NCBI GenBank assembly: GCA_030830285.1 | Contig: JAURNF010000024.1 | Span: 1 to 9,892, forward strand | Direction of reading: 5' to 3' | DNA length: 9,892 bases | Origin: Candidatus Kapaibacterium sp. | Lineage (GTDB): Bacteria > Bacteroidota > Ignavibacteria > Kapaibacteriales > Kapaibacteriaceae | Program-made: the position numbers and the translations under genes | Part shown: piece by piece, positions 1 through 5,173 of the stretch | How positions within the stretch are numbered: the stretch's first letter is position 1 | Layout of the letters: each line of letters opens with the position of its first letter | The notes under the pieces: model-generated | Databases searched by the model: none | Told to the model about the DNA's origin: nothing | The model's input: the letters and a program-made list of their open reading frames with translations, nothing else

Positions 1-550
1 GCTCGGCAAGGAGCGGCGCAATCAATGCGGTTGCGTGTCCAGTTGTCTCCTCGGTCAAGGGGCGAGCACAACCAAACTCATCAGTCGTCACGATCACCGA
101 ACGAGATGGAACGCTTCGAGCTGATAGCCCCTGGGCATTGAGCCAGCGCACAGCAATTTCCCTCGCAAGATCTTCGCCCCAACTCAGCACCCGGTCGCGT
201 ACGCGAGGCGTGCATTGGCGCGTCGTGGCGATACCACGGAGCATCGTTGTAAGGGCTGTAAGCCCTTCCTGTACCAAGACTTGCAAGGATCTTGCAACTT
301 GTCCATCGAGGCCAAGGCGTGCCAAGCAGACCCCGTGAAGGCGCTCAAGCTCTGCGACGTGGTGCATCGCACCCTCCAAATCGGCCGAATGTGCATCAGC
401 AAGCGCTGCATCAAGGAGCCGGGTGGTCGAGCCCAAGGCTGAAACCACGACGACCACCGATTCGTCGCCCAGCGACGATACAATCGACGCCATAGCAGGG
501 AACCCCTCTGGGGTTGCCAGTACAGCTCCACCGAACTTGCAGACTACCAT
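1..550 (-). CDS. lysC: Aspartate kinase, N-terminal part (3' end beyond the window)
   Basis: The visible 183 residues match the amino-acid-kinase domain of aspartokinase, which phosphorylates L-aspartate with ATP at the entry to lysine, threonine and methionine synthesis. Landmarks are KFGGA at residues 5-9 (phosphate-binding loop), a VVVVVSALGSTTRLL segment (about residues 34-48) matching the family's VSA-x(3)-T-x-LL motif, VLSWGEDLA in place of the family's LSfGErLS, and a VTTDEFGCARP stretch matching the site before the family's 'P..GF.G' loop, which lies off the edge. The start is fixed: an in-frame TAG lies at 562-560, four codons upstream, and ATG at 550 is the only start between. There is no Shine-Dalgarno sequence. 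The usual Thr/Ser after KFGG is Ala here. Regulatory ACT domains, or a fused homoserine dehydrogenase (thrA type), cannot be judged because the gene is cut. Transcribed divergently from the ribosomal operon. Confidence 0.85.
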   Translation of the reverse strand, partial: MVVCKFGGAVLATPEGFPAMASIVSSLGDESVVVVVSALGSTTRLLDAALADAHSADLEGAMHHVAELERLHGVCLARLGLDGQVARSLQVLVQEGLTALTTMLRGIATTRQCTPRVRDRVLSWGEDLAREIAVRWLNAQGLSARSVPSRSVIVTTDEFGCARPLTEETTGHATALIAPLLAE

Positions 551-554
551 GGCG

Positions 555-562
555 CAAATCTA
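555..562 (-). promoter_or_regulatory. Candidate FCB-type -7 box for lysC
   Basis: The minus strand reads TAGATTTG, an exact match to the Bacteroidetes -7 consensus TAnnTTTG. It is followed by CGCC and then the lysC ATG. The -33 element is uncertain: TTG occurs 16 bp (581-579) and 23 bp (588-586) upstream. The in-frame stop TAG is part of the box itself, so the start codon lies almost at the predicted transcription start. Confidence 0.5.
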
Positions 563-591
563 GCAAGGGGCAAGTGACCAATCGACAAGCA

Positions 592-623
592 CTTGCACAG
601 AATATCTCTCTGCCGTATCTTTG
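592..623 (+). promoter_or_regulatory. Candidate FCB-type promoter of the small protein-rpmE-rpsR operon
   Basis: CTTG at 592-595 is followed after 20 bp by TATCTTTG at 616-623. This fits the Bacteroidetes primary sigma factor pattern TTTG/TTG - about 19 bp - TAnnTTTG. The predicted transcription start near 628-630 leaves a leader of about 43 nt before the ATG at 672. The core is embedded in GCCG-TATCTTTG-TCG, closely resembling the tRNA-Gln promoter at 1469. Confidence 0.6.
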
Positions 624-650
624 TCGTTCATATCAACACGATCTACACAC

Positions 651-666
651 CCTCAGCACATTGAGG
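651..666 (+). promoter_or_regulatory. Leader hairpin covering the ribosome-binding site of the first ribosomal-operon gene
   Basis: CCTCA (651-655) pairs perfectly with TGAGG (662-666) around a 6-nt loop. G656 and T661 can add a wobble pair. The 3' arm contains the GAGG (663-666) that acts as Shine-Dalgarno sequence for the ATG at 672, so folding would hide the ribosome-binding site. The stem is short, so its stability in the cell is uncertain. Confidence 0.4.
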
Positions 667-671
667 ACGTC

Positions 672-845
672 ATGGCAAAGCAGCAAACATTCGGCGACAA
701 GAACAAGAAAAAGGCCGGAGACAACAAGATTAGCGTAAAGGTCATCAAGGCATTTCGCTCAGAAAAAGGTACTGTAAAGTACCTTGAGCGCTTTGTCAAG
801 GTCGACGACGTTGGTCAAATTGAAAAGATGGATCTTTCGAGGTAA
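672..845 (+). CDS. Small basic protein (57 aa) of the ribosomal operon, possible bL38/DUF4295 relative
   Basis: A 57-residue protein with a lysine-rich N-terminus (KNKKK at residues 10-14), followed by VKVIKAFRSEKGTVKYLERFV (residues 22-42) split by a likely turn at EKGT, and an acidic C-terminal part. The pattern V-K-V-I-K-x(3)-S-x-K-x-...-E-x-x-V-x-x-D resembles, from memory, the short Bacteroidetes DUF4295 family, described as ribosomal protein bL38 in the Flavobacterium johnsoniae ribosome. That family usually sits near rpmB/rpmG; here the gene is first in an operon with rpmE and rpsR. The start is ATG 672, with GAGG five bases upstream; an upstream in-frame start at 621 would precede any good ribosome-binding site and is rejected. 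Five bases separate its stop from rpmE. Its position, size and charge make a ribosomal role likely, but family membership is an inference. Confidence 0.8.
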   Translation: MAKQQTFGDKNKKKAGDNKISVKVIKAFRSEKGTVKYLERFVKVDDVGQIEKMDLSR

Positions 846-850
846 TCAGG

Positions 851-1090
851 ATGAAGAAGGGAATTCACCCAGCATACAAGACCATCGACATCGTGATGAC
901 CGATGGCTCAACATTCAAGACGCGCACGTGCTATAAGGGCGAGCGCATGGTTCTTGAAATTGATTCAAAGTCGCACCCGTTCTACACGGGTAAGCAAATG
1001 CTTATCGACACAGCAGGTCGCGTTGATCGCTTCAAGAAGCGTCTCGAGAAGACACAAGCTGTGCGCGACGCGAAGGCACAAGGAAAGTAA
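851..1090 (+). CDS. rpmE: 50S ribosomal protein bL31
   Basis: A 79-residue bL31, a component of the large subunit that contributes to the intersubunit bridge region. The N-terminus MKKGIHPAYKTI and the signature SHPFYTGKQ...DTAGRVDRFKKR are diagnostic. The CxC and CxxC pairs of zinc-binding bL31 are absent: the positions read TDGS and SKSH, and the only Cys is residue 27, so this is the zinc-independent (C-minus) form. It lacks the insertion typical of long B-type bL31. GAGG at 839-842, inside the end of the preceding gene, lies 8 nt before the ATG and serves as ribosome-binding site. The AGG directly touching the ATG is too close to do so. Second gene of the ribosomal operon. Confidence 0.95.
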   Translation: MKKGIHPAYKTIDIVMTDGSTFKTRTCYKGERMVLEIDSKSHPFYTGKQMLIDTAGRVDRFKKRLEKTQAVRDAKAQGK

Positions 1091-1105
1091 TCAGGAGAAC
1101 GCATC

Positions 1106-1381
1106 GTGGCAATGCCAACAGCACCAAACCCGAATACGATCAATTCGCCGTTCCGTCAAAAGCGGAATCAGCCGAAGAAGCGTACAAATCCGCTCAAGAA
1201 GTCTCGTCTGATCGACTACCTCGATCCGAAGTTTCTTGGTCGTTTTACGAATGATCAAGGTAAGATCCTCCCACGTCGCATCACGGGCGTTACAGCGCTC
1301 CAACAGCGTCGTTTGTGCAGCGCTATCAAGTATGCACGTCATCTTGCGTTGTTGCCATTCGTAGCGCAAGACACGCGCTAA
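1106..1381 (+). CDS. rpsR: 30S ribosomal protein bS18
   Basis: A 91-residue bS18, a platform protein that binds 16S rRNA together with bS6. The core IDYLDPKFLGRF..., GKILPRRITG and QQRRLCSAIKYARHLALLPF matches the family. A basic N-terminal extension of about 35 residues (KRNQPKKRTNPLKKSR) precedes it. The start is GTG 1106, because AGGAG at 1093-1097 lies 8 nt upstream; the next in-frame ATG at 1112 would be 14 nt away. Last gene of the operon, 15 bp after rpmE. In Bacteroidetes, bS18 takes part in holding the anti-Shine-Dalgarno sequence, and genes for bS18 or bS21 tend to keep strong Shine-Dalgarno sequences. The one seen here fits that pattern. Confidence 0.95.
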   Translation: MAMPTAPNPNTINSPFRQKRNQPKKRTNPLKKSRLIDYLDPKFLGRFTNDQGKILPRRITGVTALQQRRLCSAIKYARHLALLPFVAQDTR

Positions 1382-1405
1382 GATCTCGATCACTGAAGGT
1401 TTTGA

Positions 1406-1432
1406 GAGAGCCTCGTTTTTACGGGGCTTCTC
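1406..1432 (+). terminator. Hairpin after rpsR, weak terminator candidate
   Basis: AGCCTCGT (1409-1416) pairs with ACGGGGCT (1421-1428), including one G-T pair, around a TTTT loop. Flanking bases can extend the stem with a bulge. There is no T-tract downstream (TCTCCATAC follows), so intrinsic termination would be inefficient. It lies 25 bases after the rpsR stop and just before the tRNA promoter, where an end of transcript is expected. Confidence 0.35.
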
Positions 1433-1445
1433 CATACAGCAAAGA

Positions 1446-1476
1446 TTTGCTGAAAAATTGTTGAGCCGTATATTTG
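1446..1476 (+). promoter_or_regulatory. FCB-type promoter for tRNA-Gln-prs-rplY
   Basis: TTTG at 1446-1449, a 19-bp spacer, then TATATTTG at 1469-1476. This is an exact match in both boxes and in spacing to the Bacteroidetes -33/-7 promoter (TTTG-N19-TAnnTTTG). The predicted transcription start in the low 1480s would give a tRNA precursor with a short 5' leader. The -7 box is bounded on both sides by a perfect 6-bp inverted repeat (separate entry). Read as a sigma-70 promoter it would be TTGCTG-16-TATATT, which is a poorer fit. Confidence 0.7.
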
Positions 1477-1482
1477 CGGCTC
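1463..1482 (+). repeat. Perfect inverted repeat flanking the -7 box
   Basis: GAGCCG (1463-1468) and CGGCTC (1477-1482) are exact reverse complements, and the 8 bases between them are exactly the -7 box TATATTTG. It could be an operator, a cruciform-prone site or chance. It could also be a hairpin in read-through RNA from rpsR, but only TT follows it. Confidence 0.55.
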
Positions 1483-1490
1483 TTCAAAAC

Positions 1491-1565
<75 letters not shown>

Positions 1566-1588
1566 ACTGATTACAAGCCGGAAACACC

Positions 1589-2536
1589 GTGGATTCAGAG
1601 ATTAAGATCGTCGCCGGCAGATCGAACCCAGAGATCGCACAACGGATCGCAGCTGCGTCTGGGCGTGAGCTCGCCAAGGTTGCGATCAGGAATTTCAGCG
1701 ACGGCGAGATCTGGGTGAAGTACGAAGAGAACGTACGTGGCGTGGACTTATACATTGTCCAGTCTACATGTGCTCCTTCAGACAACATCCTCGAACTCCT
1801 GATGTTGATCGACGCGGCGAAGCGGGCATCTGCTCGGCGCATCACGGCTGTAATCCCGTACTTTGGATATGCACGTCAGGATCGAAAAGATCAGCCACGT
1901 GTTGCAATCACAGCGAAGCTCGTTGCGAACTTGTTGGTAGAAGCTGGAGCAAATCGTGTTATCACGATGGACCTTCACACACCGCAGTTGCAGGGCTTTT
2001 TTGACATTCCGCTCGACCACCTGTATGCCTCTTCGGTAACAGTGCCGATGCTGAAGCGACTGCAACTCGATAATGTTGCTGTTGCCGCACCCGACGTTGG
2101 TGGTGTGAAGACCGCACGTTCGTATGCCAAGCTGGTAGGTGATGCCGACTTGGTAGTGGTTGATAAGCGTCGGCCGAAGCACAATGTTGCTGAGGTGATG
2201 AACATTATCGGTGATGTCGAGGGAAAGAACGTCATCATCATCGACGATCTCATCGATACTGGAAGCACGTTCGTGCAGTGTGCTGAAGCTCTGAAGAAGC
2301 AGGGTGCGAAGCGCATTGTTGGTGTGTGTACCCATCCAGTGTTTTCGGGCACTGCGATGGAGCGGATTGCACAGAGCGACGCGATTTCAGTTCTGTACGT
2401 GAGTGATACGATTCCTCTCAAGGGGGATCATCCAAAGATCGAAGTCTTCAGTGTGGCTGAATTGTTTGCCGAGGCAATCGTTCGGACGCACGAAAATCAG
2501 TCGATAAGCTCCTTGTTCGACAAGGCGATTGGCTGA
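1589..2536 (+). CDS. prs: Ribose-phosphate pyrophosphokinase (PRPP synthetase)
   Basis: A class I PRPP synthetase of 315 aa, the usual length. It transfers the ATP pyrophosphate to ribose 5-phosphate, giving PRPP for purine, pyrimidine, NAD, histidine and tryptophan synthesis; cytosolic. Visible motifs are NFSDGEIWVK (35-44), IPYFGYARQDRK (89-100) of the ATP site, MDLHTPQLQGFF (127-138) with the metal-binding His130, the flexible catalytic loop KRRPKHN (193-199), and the PRPP-binding loop IIIDDLIDTGST (216-227). It starts with GTG 1589, 23 bases after the tRNA 3' end. No promoter or strong Shine-Dalgarno sequence lies between, so it is probably made by processing of a tRNA-mRNA precursor. rplY follows after 34 bp in the same direction. 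Confidence 0.97.
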   Translation: MDSEIKIVAGRSNPEIAQRIAAASGRELAKVAIRNFSDGEIWVKYEENVRGVDLYIVQSTCAPSDNILELLMLIDAAKRASARRITAVIPYFGYARQDRKDQPRVAITAKLVANLLVEAGANRVITMDLHTPQLQGFFDIPLDHLYASSVTVPMLKRLQLDNVAVAAPDVGGVKTARSYAKLVGDADLVVVDKRRPKHNVAEVMNIIGDVEGKNVIIIDDLIDTGSTFVQCAEALKKQGAKRIVGVCTHPVFSGTAMERIAQSDAISVLYVSDTIPLKGDHPKIEVFSVAELFAEAIVRTHENQSISSLFDKAIG

Positions 2537-2570
2537 TACTGTTCAGGAAACATTCTCGCAAGGTCATACC

Positions 2571-3158
2571 ATGAGCCAGATTACTCTCGCCGCCGAACCA
2601 CGTGTTCCAGGGCAATCAGCAGCGAAGGCACTTCGCCACGAAGGACACACCCCTGGTGTGTACTACGCAAAGGGCCAAGATCCTGTGCACTTCTCTGTCC
2701 CAACATTGTCGCTTCGTCCGGTAGTGTACACAGCGGAAGCAAAGACGGTTCGTCTTGAAGTTGCTGGCAAGGCTCTTCAGTGCATCGTGAAGGAAGTCAC
2801 CTTCGATCCGGTAACTGATAAGATCCTGCACATTGACATGCTGGGTATCGTTGCTGGCAACAAGATTGCGGTCAAGATTCCACTCCATGTGGTAGGTCTT
2901 GCTGTTGGTGTTCGCGAGGGCGGTACGCTTGAGCACATCATCCACAAGGCACATGTGAAGGTTGACCCAACAACAATGCCTGAGCACATTGACGTAGACG
3001 TGACAAATCTTGGTCGCGGCCAGGCAATTCACGTTCGTGATCTTAATGTCCCTGGTGTTGAGTTCACAGACCGTCCAGATGCAGTTGTTGTAGCATGCCA
3101 CAATCCTAAGGGTGGCGGTGCATCAACAGAAGAAGCTACTCCGGGCAAGAAGAAGTAA
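2571..3158 (+). CDS. rplY: 50S ribosomal protein bL25 (Ctc/TL5 two-domain form)
   Basis: A 195-residue bL25 of the long Ctc type, which binds 5S rRNA in the large subunit. The N-terminal L25 domain (about residues 1-90) shows the KALRHEGHTPGVYYAKG and CIVKEVTFDPVTDKILHIDM signatures. The C-terminal TL5 domain (about 95-180) has IPLHVVGLAVGVREGG and HIDVDVTNLGRGQAIHVRDL. A Lys-rich tail (PGKKK) ends the protein. The start is ATG 2571, with AAGG (2560-2563) 7 nt upstream; a TTG at 2529 would overlap prs and adds sequence unlike the family. The prs-rplY order is common in several phyla. The peptidyl-tRNA hydrolase gene often found next is absent here; a terminator and convergent genes follow. 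Confidence 0.95.
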   Translation: MSQITLAAEPRVPGQSAAKALRHEGHTPGVYYAKGQDPVHFSVPTLSLRPVVYTAEAKTVRLEVAGKALQCIVKEVTFDPVTDKILHIDMLGIVAGNKIAVKIPLHVVGLAVGVREGGTLEHIIHKAHVKVDPTTMPEHIDVDVTNLGRGQAIHVRDLNVPGVEFTDRPDAVVVACHNPKGGGASTEEATPGKKK

Positions 3159-3183
3159 GCTCGACCAACAACCAGATAGTTCA

Positions 3184-3214
3184 ACGGGCCTTGTACCAGT
3201 GGTGCAAGGCCCGT
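3184..3214. terminator. Strong hairpin between convergent rplY and ispG, probably bidirectional
   Basis: ACGGGCCTTG (3184-3193) pairs perfectly with CAAGGCCCGT (3205-3214). The stem continues inward with TACC/GGTG (one wobble pair) to a 3-nt AGT loop, giving 14 pairs. GTTCGTTCT follows on the plus strand, only moderately T-rich. It lies 25 bases after the rplY stop and 34 bases beyond the ispG C-part stop, so it can serve both convergent transcripts. The surrounding 90-bp gap (3159-3248) shows nothing else. Confidence 0.75.
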
Positions 3215-3248
3215 GTTCGTTCTACGGCGTTAGTTCTCTCGTATAACC

Positions 3249-4274
3249 TTACGATGACGGTGCTGTTGGGACTACCCAACGTTCATCAGATTTGATGATG
3301 TCGATCAAGGCCTCAACTGCTCCGTCAGAAGGAATGTTGCGCTGAACAATCTCTTGTCCACGATACAACGTAATACGATCGGGTCCGGAACCTACGTACC
3401 CGTAATCAGCATCAGCCATTTCGCCCGGACCGTTTACAATGCAGCCCATGATGCCGATCTTGACGCCCTTGAGGTGATCAGTATGCGAGCGAATCCGTGC
3501 CGTTGTCTCCTGAAGATCGAACAGCGTTCGACCGCAGGATGGACAGCTGATGTATTCGGTCTTCGTCATACGCGTGCGCGTCGCTTGCAGGATCGTAAAA
3601 CTTAGTCGAATCGACTGCTGAAGATCGACATGTTCTGGTGTTCCAACTTGAAGCATCGTGCCGTCTCCGAGGCCGTCGACGAGCAAGCCCCCTAGATCCG
3701 TCGAAGCGTGGAGAACACATACATCAATCGATGCAGACCGGATGTCGCGCTCGAGAATGATCGGCGCTGTGAGCCCTGCATCCGTTACGCGATCAATAGC
3801 TGCACGCATACTCGTGTAGTACGATGGTGCGGTACTCGACAGAAGCAGCACCACCGTGGTGTCGAGTATCAGCTGTGCGACAACGTCGCTGGTGAGTTCG
3901 TCAATCGTGCAACGAACAACATTCATCACAGAATGCCGTGCCGTAGCATGCGTATAGGTGTCGACAGTAAACACAGGGACACAGTAGAACGTGTCGCTAT
4001 GCGCGGCCCATGCATCGGCATCAAGCAGCTGACGTGTGCCTGTTGGTGCCATGAAGGGCAGGGGAGTTGAGCCCATATACAGGAACTCTGCTGCTTGATC
4101 ACGCATAGCCCACTTGTCGGTCACAGGGTCATACACATGCCCGATTGCAGTAAGATCCTCCATGCGAGTGATCGCTGCGTCCGAAAGATTCGCAACCACA
4201 CGAGGCACATGATCATGTCCGATCGTTGCAACTGTACGTGCAGCTCGACGCGTGTATGTGTACGGAGTTCTCAT
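3249..4274 (-). CDS. ispG: IspG C-terminal polypeptide (middle A* domain plus [4Fe-4S] domain) of a split ispG
   Basis: The second half of (E)-4-hydroxy-3-methylbut-2-enyl-diphosphate synthase, 341 aa. IspG reductively converts MEcPP to HMBPP in the MEP isoprenoid pathway. Residues about 1-235 are the middle A* domain found only in three-domain IspG (plants, Bacteroidetes/Chlorobi, Chlamydiae). Residues about 240-330 are the Fe-S domain, with all expected cluster ligands: CPSC (Cys244, Cys247), MGCIVNGPGE (Cys278, Glu285). The GLLVDGLGDG stretch (196-205) echoes LLEDGLGDT of the catalytic barrel, consistent with A* being a degenerate barrel copy. The start is ATG 4274, which overlaps the stop of the N-terminal half (ATGA). 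GGAGG lies 5 nt upstream, so this is a real initiation site. A fused gene broken by a frameshift remains possible but is less likely. Confidence 0.88.
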   Translation of the reverse strand: MRTPYTYTRRAARTVATIGHDHVPRVVANLSDAAITRMEDLTAIGHVYDPVTDKWAMRDQAAEFLYMGSTPLPFMAPTGTRQLLDADAWAAHSDTFYCVPVFTVDTYTHATARHSVMNVVRCTIDELTSDVVAQLILDTTVVLLLSSTAPSYYTSMRAAIDRVTDAGLTAPIILERDIRSASIDVCVLHASTDLGGLLVDGLGDGTMLQVGTPEHVDLQQSIRLSFTILQATRTRMTKTEYISCPSCGRTLFDLQETTARIRSHTDHLKGVKIGIMGCIVNGPGEMADADYGYVGSGPDRITLYRGQEIVQRNIPSDGAVEALIDIIKSDERWVVPTAPSS

Positions 4275-4286
4275 GCGTACCTCCGT
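4262..4286 (-). promoter_or_regulatory. Translational-coupling hairpin with ribosome-binding site at the ispG split
   Basis: On the minus strand ACGGAG (4286-4281) and CTCCGT (4267-4262) are exact reverse complements around a 13-nt loop. The GGAGG Shine-Dalgarno sequence (4284-4280) has four of its five bases in the 5' arm. The loop holds the overlapping start and stop ATGA (4274-4271). A ribosome finishing the upstream frame would open the stem and free the site for re-initiation, the classical arrangement for coupled translation. Confidence 0.6.
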
Positions 4287-5170
4287 GCAAGTGCTTGTGC
4301 TACGGGAATCTCAGCTTCTGGGTCCTCTGTCAGCGATACGCGGATTGTATCGCCCAGTCCGTCCTCGAGCAGTGTGCCGATGCCGACGGCACTCTTTACA
4401 CGACCATCCTCACCGTCACCAGCTTCGGTGACTCCGAGGTGCAAGGGGTAGGGCTTCATCTGTTCCTGCTTCAGACGCGCAACAAGAAGTCGGTACGCCT
4501 GGACCATGATCAGCGGATTGCTCGACTTCATCGAGAGCACGATGTTGTCGTACCCTTCATCATCGGCAATACGAAGAAACTCAAGTGCTGATTCAACCAT
4601 ACCGTGCGGATTGTCGCCATAGCGACTCATGATCCGGTCGGACAATGAGCCGTGATTTGTTCCGATCCGCATTGCTGTGCCGTGCTCCTTACAAATCTTT
4701 ACCAGCGGCACAAAGCGATCACGAATGCGCTCAAGTTCCTGCATGTACTCCGCATCGGAATACTCCAGCACGGCGAACTGCTTCTTGTCTACATAGTTAC
4801 CGGGATTGATGCGCACCTTCTCGACAACGCGCGCTGCAATCTCAGCTGCGTTGGGAGTGTAATGAATGTCGGCAACAAGTGGTGTCGTATATCCGCGAGC
4901 ACGGAGTCCAGCTCGAATGTGCTCAAGGTTCTTCGCCTCACGTATGCTTGGTGCCGTGATTCGAACCAGCTCACAGCCAGCATCGATCATGCGGATTGAT
5001 TGCTCGATTGTTGCCTCGGTATCCATCGTATTCGTTGTGGTCATCGACTGAACGCGAATAGGCGCCGATGACCCCATCGTTAGATCGCCGATCGTTGCCG
5101 TAATGGTCTGACGTCGTTGATAAGATGAGAGTGAATCGCAATACGAGGGGAGTGCAGGGTCGAGATCCAT
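4271..5170 (-). CDS. ispG: IspG N-terminal polypeptide (catalytic TIM barrel) of a split ispG
   Basis: A 299-residue protein covering only the catalytic TIM-barrel domain of IspG/GcpE. Motifs are RVQSMTTTNTMDTEAT (39-54), DIHYTPNAA (101-109), VRINPGNY (119-126), MRIGTNHGSLSDRIM (167-181), LHLGVTEAGDGEDGR (243-257) and GLGDTIRVSLTEDPE (271-285). It stops right after the barrel (ARRYA), where three-domain homologues run on into the A* domain. The missing part is the next gene. Alone it lacks the [4Fe-4S] cluster and should be inactive without its partner. It starts 3 bp after the rhomboid stop and lacks a clear Shine-Dalgarno sequence. It overlaps the C-terminal half by 4 bp, in a different frame. 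No homopolymer run lies near the junction, so a simple sequencing slip is not suggested. Confidence 0.9.
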   Translation of the reverse strand: MDLDPALPSYCDSLSSYQRRQTITATIGDLTMGSSAPIRVQSMTTTNTMDTEATIEQSIRMIDAGCELVRITAPSIREAKNLEHIRAGLRARGYTTPLVADIHYTPNAAEIAARVVEKVRINPGNYVDKKQFAVLEYSDAEYMQELERIRDRFVPLVKICKEHGTAMRIGTNHGSLSDRIMSRYGDNPHGMVESALEFLRIADDEGYDNIVLSMKSSNPLIMVQAYRLLVARLKQEQMKPYPLHLGVTEAGDGEDGRVKSAVGIGTLLEDGLGDTIRVSLTEDPEAEIPVAQALARRYA

Positions 5171-5173
5171 GGT

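Noticed and set aside
1406..1432. Confident intrinsic terminator after rpsR
   Set aside because: The stem is real but no T-tract follows, so it is listed only as a weak candidate.
1778..2421. Minus-strand open frames of 185 and 148 codons
   Set aside because: They lie opposite the intact prs gene and match no family.
2529..2570. An earlier TTG start for rplY
   Set aside because: It overlaps the prs end, has no ribosome-binding site and adds 14 residues foreign to bL25. ATG 2571 has AAGG at good spacing.
4262..4286. Sequencing or assembly frameshift as the cause of the ispG split
   Set aside because: Not fully excluded, but the junction has no homopolymer run. It has an optimally spaced GGAGG, a coupling hairpin and an ATGA overlap, all signs of a real second start.
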